DNA of 64,000 nt from Nocardia sp. NBC_00565. Its GTDB lineage: Bacteria > Actinomycetota > Actinomycetes > Mycobacteriales > Mycobacteriaceae. The stretch is taken from assembly GCF_036345915.1 (NCBI RefSeq), contig NZ_CP107785.1:8494001-8558000 (forward strand). Reading direction: 5' to 3'. Positions 54,291 through 63,576 of the stretch are shown in pieces. Position 1 is the first letter of the stretch, and the number at the start of each line of letters is the position of its first letter. The position numbers and the translations under genes are program-made. A model generated the notes under the pieces. That model was given only the letters and a program-made list of their open reading frames with translations, searched no databases and had not been told where the DNA came from.

Positions 54291-54324
54291 CCCTCGCCCG
54301 ATGATCGGGCGAGGGTTGTCTTTT
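54291..54324 (+). terminator. Rho-independent-type terminator
   Basis: CCCTCGCCCGAT and ATCGGGCGAGGG form a perfect 12-bp inverted repeat around one base, followed by TTGTCTTTT. It lies 105 bp after the WXG100-like gene and before the 3' end of the convergent UDP-glucose dehydrogenase gene, so it can stop both. Confidence 0.8.
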
Positions 54325-54386
54325 CCTACGGCCATCGAAACCGCCACTCGTGCCCGCCGATCGACGGCATCGTCGCGTGGCAAAGG

Positions 54387-55700
54387 TCAGGCGGTGGCCC
54401 GCCCGAGTCCGCGAATCGTCCAGCCGGCGGTGCGCCAGGAATCCAGCGAGAGCACGTTCCGCCCGTCGAGAATGCGTGGGTGGTTCACCGTCTTGGCGAG
54501 CTCCGCCGGATCCAGTTCCCGGTATTCCCTCCACTCGGTCAGATGGAGCACGATGTCGGCGTGCTCACACGCCTTGGTCACCTCGCGCGCGTAGTCGAGC
54601 CCGGGAAACACCGCACGCGCGTTATCGAGTGCTTCGGGGTCATGCACTCGTACCCGGCCACCGCGCAGCTGAATCGCGGCCGCCACGTTGAGTGCCGGAG
54701 AATCCCGGACATCGTCGCTATCCGGTTTGAACGCCGCACCCAGTACCGCGACGGTGCGCCCGAGGAACGAGCCACCGACGAGCTGGCGAGCCAGCTCGAC
54801 CACGTGTTCCCGTCGCCGCATGTTGATCTCGTCGACCTCTTTCAGGAAACCCAATGACGCCCCGACGCCCAGCTCACCAGCTCGGGCCGTGAATGCACGG
54901 ATATCCTTCGGCAAGCAGCCACCGCCGAAGCCGAGTCCCGCGGACAGGAATCGGCGTCCGATGCGGTCGTCATGGCCGATCGCATCGGCGAGCGTGACGA
55001 CATCGGCACCGGCCGCCTCGCACACATCGGCAATCGCATTGATGAACGAAATCTTCGTCGCCAGGAAGGCATTCGCCGAGACCTTGACCAACTCCGCGGT
55101 GGCCAGATCCGTCGAGATGTACGGGATACCTTCTTCCAGGATCGGCGCGTAGACCGAACGCAGGATCGAGTCGGCCTCGGCCGATTGGACGCCGACCACC
55201 AGTCGGTCCGGCCTCAGCGTGTCCTGCACCGCGAAACCTTCGCGAAGGAATTCCGGGTTCCAGGCCACCTCGATACTGGCGGGCGCAAGCCGAGCCACCC
55301 GGGTCGCCAGCGCGGCCGCCGTCCCGACCGGCACGGTGGACTTGCCGACAATCAAGGCGTCCCGGTTCAAATGGGGCGCCAACCCGTCGATCACGTCGTT
55401 CACATACCGCAGGTCCGCGGCATATGACCCCGGCTCCTGCGGAGTACCGACACAAACGAAATGGATATCGCCGAACTCGGCGGCTTCGACGAGCGATGTC
55501 GTGAATCGCAGCTTGCCGGAGCTGACGTTGCGCTCCAACACCTCGGAAAGGCCGGGTTCGAAGAAGGGCGCTCGGCCCGCGGCCAGTACTTCGATCTTGT
55601 CGGCATCGAGGTCGACACCGAGTACTTCATGACCGATTTCGGCCATGCAGGCGGCATGGACCGCTCCCAGATATCCTGTTCCGATCACCGTAATCCGCAT
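54387..55700 (-). CDS. ugd: UDP-glucose 6-dehydrogenase
   Basis: A 437-residue UDP-glucose/GDP-mannose dehydrogenase family protein: NAD motif VIGTGYLGAVHAACMAEIGH, CVGTPQ, KSTVPVGT, NPEFLREG, the catalytic Cys in GFGGGCLPKDI, and C-terminal AFKPDSDDVRDSPAL. It oxidises UDP-glucose to UDP-glucuronate. It is on the same strand as the glycosyltransferase and UDP-glucuronate decarboxylase genes and supplies their precursor. A 218-bp gap upstream holds nothing I recognise. Confidence 0.92.
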   Translation of the reverse strand: MRITVIGTGYLGAVHAACMAEIGHEVLGVDLDADKIEVLAAGRAPFFEPGLSEVLERNVSSGKLRFTTSLVEAAEFGDIHFVCVGTPQEPGSYAADLRYVNDVIDGLAPHLNRDALIVGKSTVPVGTAAALATRVARLAPASIEVAWNPEFLREGFAVQDTLRPDRLVVGVQSAEADSILRSVYAPILEEGIPYISTDLATAELVKVSANAFLATKISFINAIADVCEAAGADVVTLADAIGHDDRIGRRFLSAGLGFGGGCLPKDIRAFTARAGELGVGASLGFLKEVDEINMRRREHVVELARQLVGGSFLGRTVAVLGAAFKPDSDDVRDSPALNVAAAIQLRGGRVRVHDPEALDNARAVFPGLDYAREVTKACEHADIVLHLTEWREYRELDPAELAKTVNHPRILDGRNVLSLDSWRTAGWTIRGLGRATA

Positions 55701-55918
55701 GTCGTTCTCCTGAGTGGAAAATCGGGGTGTTGGACAACCCGTGGTAGCCGTTGGTCGAGCCGTCGGAACCGTTACGCGTCATCGCATATAGCGGCCAGAT
55801 TTCGAGTGGTTCGCCAGCCCCATTTCCGCTCGACCCGGCTCACGTCGGCGATGAGGCACGCCACGTCATCGGGGCGTCGATCCACGATCCGATAAGGGAT
55901 CTCCGTGCCTTTCTGCAT

Positions 55919-57757
55919 TCACTTCCGAACCACGAACAGGGCAATCGCCGCAATGGCGGGAGTAATTGTCAGTGCGGCTATCGATAACGGGGCCGCCACG
56001 TTCTCGATAGCACGGCGAAAGCTCACGCCGGCCGCCTTGACGGTTTCCGCGGCATGCAGCAGACACACCGCGAACGTCACCGCGATAAAGACCGCCGCCC
56101 CCAATAGCGAAAGGAAGACGTAACTTGCCGTCGCACTGGACAACTCGCCGATGAACGCGGCAGCGGCCAACGTCGTTCCGATCACGGCATAAGGTGCGAT
56201 CAGTCTGGACGGCAGCGGCTCGAGCCCGTCCACCTCTTTGGGAGTCACCTTGATCGTGATCGTGCTGGGCCGGAACAGTTGCCAGACCGCCGCACCCACT
56301 CCCCAGGCGATGAACGGCCACCTGGTCAGGCGGTACAGCCAGTTCTCCCAGCTCAGAATTGGTGTATCGATCGGCCGGAGCAGCCCGGCTCTCCGCAACA
56401 CCACAGTGAGCAGGACGAGCCAGAGCGAATTGGCCACCCAGTACAGGAGCACCAGAATCGGGTTGGCGGCGAACCACTTCGCTCCGGTGACGGCACTGAT
56501 CGCCAGGGCCGCTATGCCGCATCCGATGGCCACGATCAACGCGGAGTGAAAAAGCATCGCGTACAGATACCGCAGCCGCAACCGCCAACTGAGCCGGCCG
56601 AAATGTAGCGGCACCACCCGCAACAGCAGGGTGGTCAGGCTTCGTGTCCATTGAAATTCTTGGACGAGCATCGCCGAAAACGTCAGTGGCCCGTTCCCGT
56701 GTGTACCGGCCGCAATGGCGAAGGCACCGCGCCAACCCGCTGATTCGAGTAGGAACCCGGTCGAGAAGTCTTCCAGGAGTTCTGGACCGATCCCACCGAT
56801 CTCGGCAAGGGCCTGTGTTCTGATCGCCCAGTGGGAGCCGATGGGGATCGGCGCCAGTCCGCGGTTGTGACCGAGTTGAACAGGACCGTGGAAGTACGCC
56901 TCACGATGTACCCGTCCGCGGGCCGACCACGAACTCGCCGCGTTGCGGTCGCAATTATTCGGTGCCGCGACATAACCGACGGCGGGATCGCCGAACGGCC
57001 GGACCATCTCGGCCAGCGTGCTCGAGTCCGGCACGTGATCGCAGTCGACGTGGACTGCGACATCGTAATTCTCGTACCCCACGCGATCGTAGAAGTACGC
57101 GAGGTTGCCCTCCTTGCACCGAGTACGGCGGGGCCAGGCGGCACAGTGGTATTCCTCGACACCGAATCGACTGGAAATCCGGACGCCGTGCGCCACACAC
57201 CAATCCGTCACCGCTGCGGTCGGCTGCTCGTCGCACAGCCACACGTCGTAGGGGTACGGGAACTCTTGCGCCAGCATCGACGACAGCGTCGTCCGCGCGA
57301 CGTCCCATGGTTCCGACGGTGCGCGTGTGACGACAAACGCCACCCGAAGCCCGGGCACCGGCAATCGCCGATCGACTTGCCACAGTCGGTTCGCCGCGGC
57401 GAGATAGGACAGCGGCTCGCAGGAGAGGTACAGCAATACCGTGCTGCCGATAAGGAACCCGATCCATCCCACCCGGTTTTCGGGCCACAGCCACCACCAC
57501 CAGAAGGCCAGGACGCCGACGAGCCAACCGATAGTCAGGCCGACGACGAGTACGCGCTCCCGGCGCCCCAGTGCGGGCACGAAGGTTTCCGGGTCGAAAG
57601 TCCGTTGCTGTTTCGTACCGCGATCGAATATCGGTCCGCGCGAAGAAATTTCGATGACATTGCCATCGGACAGTCGTCGGATCGCCGCGGTGCGGTCTCG
57701 ATCACCGGGGTCCTGGTGCGCCTGGGTTGGTGATTGTGTAGGACCGAGCGAGTTCAC
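55919..57757 (-). CDS. Membrane family-2 glycosyltransferase (cellulose/hyaluronan synthase-like)
   Basis: A 612-residue processive-type glycosyltransferase. Two N-terminal membrane helices ([23 protein letters not shown]), a GT-A domain with [12 protein letters not shown] (DxD-like), [11 protein letters not shown] and [14 protein letters not shown] (the QxxRW motif reads QWTRS), then about six C-terminal helices. GTG 57757 overlaps the decarboxylase stop by 4 bp (GTGA), so translation is coupled. With UDP-glucuronate and UDP-xylose made by its neighbours, it may polymerise or export a uronate- or xylose-containing glycan. Confidence 0.85.
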   Translation of the reverse strand: MNSLGPTQSPTQAHQDPGDRDRTAAIRRLSDGNVIEISSRGPIFDRGTKQQRTFDPETFVPALGRRERVLVVGLTIGWLVGVLAFWWWWLWPENRVGWIGFLIGSTVLLYLSCEPLSYLAAANRLWQVDRRLPVPGLRVAFVVTRAPSEPWDVARTTLSSMLAQEFPYPYDVWLCDEQPTAAVTDWCVAHGVRISSRFGVEEYHCAAWPRRTRCKEGNLAYFYDRVGYENYDVAVHVDCDHVPDSSTLAEMVRPFGDPAVGYVAAPNNCDRNAASSWSARGRVHREAYFHGPVQLGHNRGLAPIPIGSHWAIRTQALAEIGGIGPELLEDFSTGFLLESAGWRGAFAIAAGTHGNGPLTFSAMLVQEFQWTRSLTTLLLRVVPLHFGRLSWRLRLRYLYAMLFHSALIVAIGCGIAALAISAVTGAKWFAANPILVLLYWVANSLWLVLLTVVLRRAGLLRPIDTPILSWENWLYRLTRWPFIAWGVGAAVWQLFRPSTITIKVTPKEVDGLEPLPSRLIAPYAVIGTTLAAAAFIGELSSATASYVFLSLLGAAVFIAVTFAVCLLHAAETVKAAGVSFRRAIENVAAPLSIAALTITPAIAAIALFVVRK

Positions 57758-58761
57758 AGCTGTTCCTGGTATTCCGGGAACAGGTTGTCGCATTGCCCGC
57801 CGGCAACGGCGGGGGCGGCCGCGGCCACCTCCTCCGGCCTGGACCGGAACCACTCCACCGTGCGGCCTACACCGTCCTCGATATCGACTCGCGGTGACCA
57901 GCCGAGGGTCCTGCGCGCCTTGGTGATATCCGGGCGACGCCGAGTCGGGTCGTCGGTTGGCAGCGGGTGGAACTCGATGGGCGAGTGGGCGCCGGTGACC
58001 GCCAAGACCAGCTCGGCGAGTTCGGCCACGGTGCGTTCATTCGGGTTGCCCAGGTTGACCGGACCCGGCTCGGGCGAGTCGATCATGGCGACAATGCCGC
58101 GGATGAGATCATCGACGTAGCAGAAGCTTCGGGTTTGGCTCCCGTCGCCGTAGATTGTCAGCGGGTCACCATTCAGGGCCTGCGTGATGAAGCTGGTCAC
58201 CACGCGGCCATCATGGGGGCGCATCCGAGGACCATAGGTATTGAAGATCCGAATCACACCGGTATCGACGCCCAGAGTCCGTCGGTAGGCTGCGGTAAGC
58301 GCCTCGGCGAACCGTTTGGCTTCGTCGTACACACTGCGTGGGCCGATCGGGTTGACATTGCCCCAATACTCTTCGCGCTGCGGATGCATCAGTGGGTCAC
58401 CGTAGATCTCACTGGTCGATGCCAGCACGAAGCGAGCTCCATGCCGGTGCGCCAGCCGCAGGGCGTGCTCCGTTCCACGGCTCCCGACCGCAAGCGTCTC
58501 GAGCGGCAGCCGGTGATAGTCGGGCGGGGAGGCCGGGCTGGCCAGATGCGCAACCGCGGAAACCGTGCCCTCGATCTCCAGTCCGGCGCTGACATCAGCC
58601 TCATAGAATTCGAAGGCGGGATTTTCCGCCAAATACTCGATATTGGATTTGTTGCCGGTCGACAGGTCGTCCACACATATGACCTGATCACCTCGATCGA
58701 GGAGTAACGCACACAAATGGGAGCCGATAAAACCAGCGCCGCCAGTTACCAGAACACGCAT
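57754..58761 (-). CDS. UDP-glucuronate decarboxylase (UDP-xylose synthase)
   Basis: A 335-residue extended short-chain dehydrogenase: [50 protein letters not shown], the catalytic YDEAKR (Tyr-x-x-x-Lys), [18 protein letters not shown], and [16 protein letters not shown]. The phrases SPASPPDY and TSEIYGDP with MHPQ are diagnostic for UDP-xylose synthases. It would turn UDP-glucuronate into UDP-xylose. First gene of the operon with the glycosyltransferase and, further down, ugd. Confidence 0.9.
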   Translation of the reverse strand: MRVLVTGGAGFIGSHLCALLLDRGDQVICVDDLSTGNKSNIEYLAENPAFEFYEADVSAGLEIEGTVSAVAHLASPASPPDYHRLPLETLAVGSRGTEHALRLAHRHGARFVLASTSEIYGDPLMHPQREEYWGNVNPIGPRSVYDEAKRFAEALTAAYRRTLGVDTGVIRIFNTYGPRMRPHDGRVVTSFITQALNGDPLTIYGDGSQTRSFCYVDDLIRGIVAMIDSPEPGPVNLGNPNERTVAELAELVLAVTGAHSPIEFHPLPTDDPTRRRPDITKARRTLGWSPRVDIEDGVGRTVEWFRSRPEEVAAAAPAVAGGQCDNLFPEYQEQL

Positions 58762-59080
58762 CGATCACCTCGGTGATTTACAGGTTTGAGCTGGCGTCGC
58801 GTGGCCAACCCTATGCGAGAAGAATAAGCCACAACCAGACACCGATGCGCGACAGACTGAATGGTTTGGTTTGGCCGAAAACCGTACCGCGCCCGTACTC
58901 GACGACCTGCTGCGACCGAGTTGTATCGATCGAGCAGCAATTTTACCGCCCGGTAACGGGCGCGGCGGCGACATCTTTTCGTCAGCTCGTCCGCCCACTA
59001 TGGCACCTGACTCCGGAATGGCAGCGATGACGCGTGGGCCCTACCGCACTCGCGGGTAAATGAACGAAGGTTGAAATTAA
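58762..59080. other. Divergent intergenic region (319 bp)
   Basis: This stretch separates the sugar-nucleotide operon (minus strand) from an MFS gene (plus strand) and must hold both promoters. I see no clear palindrome, -10/-35 pair or small gene in it. A and T are more frequent than in the flanking genes, as expected for promoter DNA. Confidence 0.5.
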
Positions 59081-60340
59081 TTGAGCGGCGATTCAGTCGA
59101 ACTTTATAGTTCCTTGAGATTGCGGAAGGGCCAGTTCGATCACCCCGCGACGATCGCTGCGAGCGACTCGGCGACCCGCCTGGTGCGCGATCGCGTCACC
59201 TGGCTGCACTATGCGCAGCAAGGCGCCCTCGGATATTTCCAGTTCGGATTCGGTCCCGCCGTACTCCTGCTCAGACAGGAGGCGGATGTGAGCCGTACGG
59301 TCGCCGGCCTGTACGGACCGGCGTTGGCGGTCGGCGCAGTGCTCGGCGGCGCACTGTTCCCGCACTTGACGCGGCGGTCGCCACTAGCCGTCGTACTGTC
59401 GATCGCCCTGGGCGGAATGGCCACCGGCGTGGCCATATTCTGCCTGGCACCATCGGTGACCGGCACGCTTGTCGGTGCGGCATTCGCCATGACATTCGGC
59501 ATCCTCGTGCTCAGCGCAGTGTCCACCGGACTCTCCGACCACCACGGAACGACTTCCGGCGCAGCGATCAGCGAGGCCAACGCGGCCAGTGCCGGCATGG
59601 GGATCATCTCCCCATTGCTGATCAACGTCGCCGTGGACGCCGGACTGGGCTGGCGTGCGGCAATGGGCCTTTCGATTGTTTTCGCCTGTGTACTCGCCGC
59701 GGTAACCGCGCTGAGCCACCGACGGTCGACCGTTGCGGTCCGCATCGTTGCCGATCAACGACATTCGGATGGCGAGGGCCTGCCACCGCGATACTGGCTG
59801 GCGTGGACTTGCCTGCTGGCCACCGGTTCCGTCGAGGCGGGCCTGATGCTGTGGTCGCCCGAGGAACTTCGAATGCACACCGGAATGGCCGCGAACACGG
59901 CTGCTACCGGGGTCTCCGCTGTACTCGGCGGCATGGTGGTCGGCCGACTCGCGGGCGGATGGGTGGTAGCGCGGGTCCCCACCGTCGCCTTGATGTTGGC
60001 TGCACTGGCGGTCGCGGCGGCGGGATTCGCGGTGTTCTGGTCCACGGCCGACCCGGGAATCGCCATAGGCGGCCTCATTTGCTGCGGGTTGGGTATCTCG
60101 TTGCACTTCCCGCTCAGCGTGGCCCTCACCCTGCGGGCGTCGAATCAGCAGCCCGAACTCGCCATGTCGCGCAACTCCTACGGCGTCGCCTTCGGCTTGG
60201 GGGCTGCCCCTTTCCTCCTCGGCGCCGCGGCGGATCTGCTCGGGATTCGTGCGGCATTCGGGTTGATACCCCTCTGCCTGCTCGTCGCAGCCCTCTCGGT
60301 CGGACAACTGATGCGTCTGGCCCGACGTAACCACCTGTGA
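59081..60340 (+). CDS. MFS transporter (CynX/NimT-like)
   Basis: A 419-residue transporter with about 12 helices (GYFQFGFGPAVLLLRQEADVSR, AVLGGALFPHLTRRSPLAVV, GTTSGAAISEANAASAGMGI, GMVVGRLAGGWVVARVP). The start at TTG 59081 is weakly supported by GAAGG 15 bp upstream; a GTG at 59192 is another option. Substrate is unknown. It is the last gene inside the island; its 3' end is 72 bp from the right direct repeat. Confidence 0.8.
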   Translation: MSGDSVELYSSLRLRKGQFDHPATIAASDSATRLVRDRVTWLHYAQQGALGYFQFGFGPAVLLLRQEADVSRTVAGLYGPALAVGAVLGGALFPHLTRRSPLAVVLSIALGGMATGVAIFCLAPSVTGTLVGAAFAMTFGILVLSAVSTGLSDHHGTTSGAAISEANAASAGMGIISPLLINVAVDAGLGWRAAMGLSIVFACVLAAVTALSHRRSTVAVRIVADQRHSDGEGLPPRYWLAWTCLLATGSVEAGLMLWSPEELRMHTGMAANTAATGVSAVLGGMVVGRLAGGWVVARVPTVALMLAALAVAAAGFAVFWSTADPGIAIGGLICCGLGISLHFPLSVALTLRASNQQPELAMSRNSYGVAFGLGAAPFLLGAAADLLGIRAAFGLIPLCLLVAALSVGQLMRLARRNHL

Positions 60341-60411
60341 TGCGCGGCCGGCGGAGTGTCCATCGCTCTCGCGTTCACCGCGGTCTCTAGCGCGGTGCTG
60401 ATCCTGCGTGG

Positions 60412-60490
60412 GCTAGCCCGATCGGACACTCAGGACCGTGATCGCCTGCGCCGCAGCGTATCCCTCCGCCACCGCGTGCGAGACCCGGCG
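60412..60490. repeat. Right copy of the 79-bp direct repeat (3' end of the intact OYE gene)
   Basis: These bases contain the last 26 codons and the stop of the OYE gene on the minus strand. They match 44979-45057 at 74 of 79 positions in the same orientation. Four of the five differences fall together in the bases encoding VLSV versus DTGV near the C-terminus. Confidence 0.85.
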
Positions 60491-62371
60491 TGGCACCACC
60501 GCATCCCCGATCACCTGCACTCGTGTCCGCGCAAGGGCCTGCTCTAGGCCCTGCCAGCCGGAGGCGATCCTTTCTCCGACGGCAACAGCGTGTTCGCACG
60601 CAATCTCGAATATCCTGCCCGACAGGAGATGTCGGCAGCACACGACAGTGCCTGCGCTGTTCGTTCGTATCTCCGTCACTGCCGCGCCGACGACGAACTC
60701 CACCGGGCTCCCGGCGAGCCGCTGCATCAGTTGGACCCGACTTTCCGGTGGGATGCCGGCCGCAAATGCGGGTCCCGGAACCACCACGGTCACCTGTGCG
60801 GCTCCTGCTGCCAACGCGGCTTCCAGCGCGCCGACGGTAAGCCATGAGCCGAAGCCATCGTCGGCGATGATCACCCGATCTCCCGGTGATATCGCATGCC
60901 GATCGGCAATCAGGCCTGTCGAGGACAGCGCACCGGGCGTGCGGAGTTCAGTTGCACCGGTCGCGACGATGACCTCATCGAAATCGACCAGTTCACGCGG
61001 TGTTACGCGGTGTCCGAGCCGCACCTCGGCATTCCCGAGATTGTCTGTGTAGAACCGCAGTAACTTCGACCAGCCGGCCCTGTTCGGCGCCTGCGCCGCC
61101 ACGGCCAACTGCCCACCGATCCGCTCGTTCGCCTCGAACAGCGTTACGTCGTGCGTCGCGGTGAGTTGTAGCGTGGCCTCCAAACCTGCCGGTCCGGCGC
61201 CCACCACCGCCACTCGCCGCGACGATGCCGGTGGCAGGCCGAACTGGAGCGGCGACGCCGGGCGGGCGTCGTGGCCGGGCGGGGCCAAGGTTGGATTCAC
61301 CGAGCAGAGCAGGACTGGAGTGAATGTGCGACAGTCCTCATTGCACGATACGCACGGCCGGATCTGAGAGTCATTGCCCCGCAGTAACTTTTGCGGCAGT
61401 TGTGGATCGGCGATGAGCGGCCGAGCCATCCCGATCAGATCGGCTCCGGCCGCCAACGCGGATTCGATGTCCTGGCTGGAGCGAAACGCCTGCGACACCA
61501 GCAACGGCCGCGTCGTTGCCGTGCGCAGCCGCCGCACGTGCGCGAGCAGTGGCGGCTCGGCGGTCGCCATATCGCGCACATATGTGGTCCGCACCCCCGC
61601 GGTCACATTCACATAGTCGAACATGTCGAGCAACGGCATCAGCTCGCACAGTCCGTCCAGGTCCAGACCGGCCTCCTGCGCACCATCGATCGAAACGCGC
61701 ACCCCGAGCACCATTTCCGGACAAGCCGTCGTGATCTCGGCATGCAGCCGGTGCAGAACCTGCACCCGCCTCGCAACTTTGTCGGCCCCAGGCCGGTCGT
61801 TGGAAGCGGGCGAAAGGAACTGAGCCAGCAAATACCCATGGGCCGCATGTAGTTCGATCGCGGGGAACCCCGCTTCGACGGCGTGGCGGGAACTGGCGAC
61901 AAAGCTCGCAATCATTCGATCGACGTCGGCGTCGGTCATTGTCCTGGCGCGCACCGGCTCTCGCGGTGATCTGATGTTCGACGGCGCGATCGGGTGCTCC
62001 CAGATCTCGGCCCCTAGTGTTTCGCGGCCGAGGTGTACGAGCTGGCATACCGGAACCGCACCCTCGCTATTGATCGCGGTCGCGCGCGCCCGCAGCCCGC
62101 TGATCGCCTCGGGCCGCCATGCCTCGGTGATATTGCCGATTCGATTCGCCGATTCCGGACTCACCACCGTGCCACCCGCGATCACCATCGCCGCACCCCC
62201 GGCGGCGCAGCGCCGCCAGTAGTCCGCGTCACCGTGCTGTGCCAGGCCGCCGCCGACCACCCCGGATCCGTGCGCGGTGGCGACCAGACGATTCCGCAGC
62301 CGAACTGCGCCGATCCGCAGCGGCCGGGATGCCCGGCGAGTGGGCACAAGATCTTCTTGAACTGGATTCAC
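60413..62371 (-). CDS. Old-yellow-enzyme-type FMN/4Fe-4S/FAD oxidoreductase (2,4-dienoyl-CoA reductase/enoate reductase-like)
   Basis: A 652-residue protein with an N-terminal TIM barrel (PLRIGAVRLRNRLVATAHGS, ELHAAHGYLLAQFLSPASNDR), a Cys cluster for 4Fe-4S (PCVSCNEDCRTF then LLCSVNP), and C-terminal FAD/NAD domains (VAVVGAGPAGLEATLQL, EANERIGGQLAVAAQAP). This is the 2,4-dienoyl-CoA reductase / enoate reductase architecture. GTG 62371 is preferred over the upstream ATG at 62428, which lies on the operator. It would reduce an activated C=C bond in the pathway. Its 3' end is the island's boundary sequence. Confidence 0.88.
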   Translation of the reverse strand: MNPVQEDLVPTRRASRPLRIGAVRLRNRLVATAHGSGVVGGGLAQHGDADYWRRCAAGGAAMVIAGGTVVSPESANRIGNITEAWRPEAISGLRARATAINSEGAVPVCQLVHLGRETLGAEIWEHPIAPSNIRSPREPVRARTMTDADVDRMIASFVASSRHAVEAGFPAIELHAAHGYLLAQFLSPASNDRPGADKVARRVQVLHRLHAEITTACPEMVLGVRVSIDGAQEAGLDLDGLCELMPLLDMFDYVNVTAGVRTTYVRDMATAEPPLLAHVRRLRTATTRPLLVSQAFRSSQDIESALAAGADLIGMARPLIADPQLPQKLLRGNDSQIRPCVSCNEDCRTFTPVLLCSVNPTLAPPGHDARPASPLQFGLPPASSRRVAVVGAGPAGLEATLQLTATHDVTLFEANERIGGQLAVAAQAPNRAGWSKLLRFYTDNLGNAEVRLGHRVTPRELVDFDEVIVATGATELRTPGALSSTGLIADRHAISPGDRVIIADDGFGSWLTVGALEAALAAGAAQVTVVVPGPAFAAGIPPESRVQLMQRLAGSPVEFVVGAAVTEIRTNSAGTVVCCRHLLSGRIFEIACEHAVAVGERIASGWQGLEQALARTRVQVIGDAVVPRRVSHAVAEGYAAAQAITVLSVRSG

Positions 62372-62427
62372 TTCATGAGTTTGCCTCGATGTGATTGACA
62401 CCACAAGGGGCTGCGGATAGATTCTCA

Positions 62428-62441
62428 AACTGAGGTCAGTT
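62428..62441. promoter_or_regulatory. Palindromic operator AACTGANNTCAGTT (copy 3)
   Basis: AACTGA-GG-TCAGTT lies 57 bp before the OYE start on the minus strand and 96 bp before the lipoprotein gene on the plus strand. It is the third perfect copy of the palindrome in the window and can serve both divergent units. Confidence 0.8.
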
Positions 62442-62457
62442 CAGTTTCGGAGGTTCG

Positions 62458-62520
62458 ATGGATTTCTTGCTGGTGCACGGAGCCTGCCCGGCGAGCTGGC
62501 CGCTCTTCTCGATCAGGTAA
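62458..62520 (+). pseudogene. N-terminal remnant of an alpha/beta hydrolase
   Basis: ATG 62458, preceded by CGGAGG, opens a 20-residue peptide beginning MDFLLVHGACPASWPLF and then a stop. LVHGAxxxxW is the first strand and oxyanion loop of alpha/beta hydrolases of the esterase type. The rest is missing. It sits exactly where the first gene of the operator-controlled plus-strand unit would start, so an esterase gene was probably deleted, leaving its start; alternatively it is now a leader ORF. Confidence 0.6.
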
Positions 62521-62536
62521 GGAAACAGATTCCCTC

Positions 62537-63574
62537 ATGAAATCTCTGACCAAGGCGGTCGCGGCGCTCGCGATTGTCGCCTCGACATTCGGCCTGGCCG
62601 CCTGCGGTGGGAATTCGTCCGCCGCCAAGCCCGTCGATGGGAGCTGGGAGGACGTTGTCGCCGCGGCCAACGGGGAGGGCGCCGTGATGCTCTACTCGAG
62701 CCAGAAGCCGGCCAACCTCGAAGCCCTGAAGACCGCGTTCCAGGCGAAGTATCCGCGGATCAAGCTGGACTTCGTGCGCGGTACCGACGCCGACATCAAC
62801 CCGCGGGTGGAGACGGAGAAGAAGACCGGGAAGGGCACAGCCGATGTGCACATGCTGACCGATGCCGCGTGGATCGCCAATGCCGCGAAATCGGGGGCGT
62901 ACTCCACCGAGTTGGTCGGGCCGGATCTGAAGGCTCCCGAGTATCAGCCGGACAAGAGTGTGCTCAACAACCGGTTCTTGCTGACGAGCGCGGCAGTTTT
63001 CGCGCTGGGCTGGAACACCGGTGCGGTCCCGAACGGCCTGAAATCTCCCCAGGACATAGTGAATCCGGCCTATCGGGGCAAGATCGGAATCGTCAATCCG
63101 TCCGGCATCGCCTCCTACGTCGATCTGTACCGGTACTACGCGCGCACCTACGGCGAGGACTACTGGAAGCAACTCGCCGCCCTGAAGCCACGGATCTACC
63201 CAAGCGCTCTGGGTGTCGCCCAGGCGCTGACCTCCGGTGAAATTGTTGTGACGCCTTCGGTTCAGCCCTTGGTGACCGAAGTGGCCGCAGGGGCTCCGGT
63301 CAATTGGACCCTGCCACCGTCGCCGTGGGGCACCCCCTGGTACAGCCAGGTGACGAGTGTGGCGCCGCATCCCAATGCCGCTCAGGTCCTGGCGAATTTC
63401 ATGGTCACCCGCGAGGGACAGGCAGCGCTCAACGGGGGATACGCGGCGGTGTTATCCGATGTCCCCGGCGCGGTAGCCCGGGCTCAGGACATCGCTGCAC
63501 CGGACACCAGTGATCTGACGCCCGAGAAGATCGAGAAGTACTCCCAAGAGTGGTCCCAACTTTTCCAGAGCTGA
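62537..63574 (+). CDS. Extracellular solute-binding lipoprotein (iron(III)/2-aminoethylphosphonate ABC type)
   Basis: A 345-residue lipoprotein with a signal peptide ending in the lipobox LAAC-G (VASTFGLAACGG). The mature part is a type 2 periplasmic-binding fold of the extracellular solute-binding family 1/6 kind: VMLYSSQKPANLEALKTAF, VETEKKTGKGTADVHML, YRGKIGIVNPSGIASY, NFMVTREGQAALN. Such proteins feed ABC importers of Fe3+, phosphonates, polyols or organic acids. No permease is in the window. It is in the divergent partner unit of the OYE gene and 2 bp from the next gene, so it is probably part of the regulon. Confidence 0.87.
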   Translation: MKSLTKAVAALAIVASTFGLAACGGNSSAAKPVDGSWEDVVAAANGEGAVMLYSSQKPANLEALKTAFQAKYPRIKLDFVRGTDADINPRVETEKKTGKGTADVHMLTDAAWIANAAKSGAYSTELVGPDLKAPEYQPDKSVLNNRFLLTSAAVFALGWNTGAVPNGLKSPQDIVNPAYRGKIGIVNPSGIASYVDLYRYYARTYGEDYWKQLAALKPRIYPSALGVAQALTSGEIVVTPSVQPLVTEVAAGAPVNWTLPPSPWGTPWYSQVTSVAPHPNAAQVLANFMVTREGQAALNGGYAAVLSDVPGAVARAQDIAAPDTSDLTPEKIEKYSQEWSQLFQS

Positions 63575-63576
63575 CA

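Noticed and set aside
44979..60490. Island as a prophage or integrative conjugative element
   Set aside because: Direct repeats bound it, but no integrase, relaxase, excisionase, replication or structural phage gene is present.
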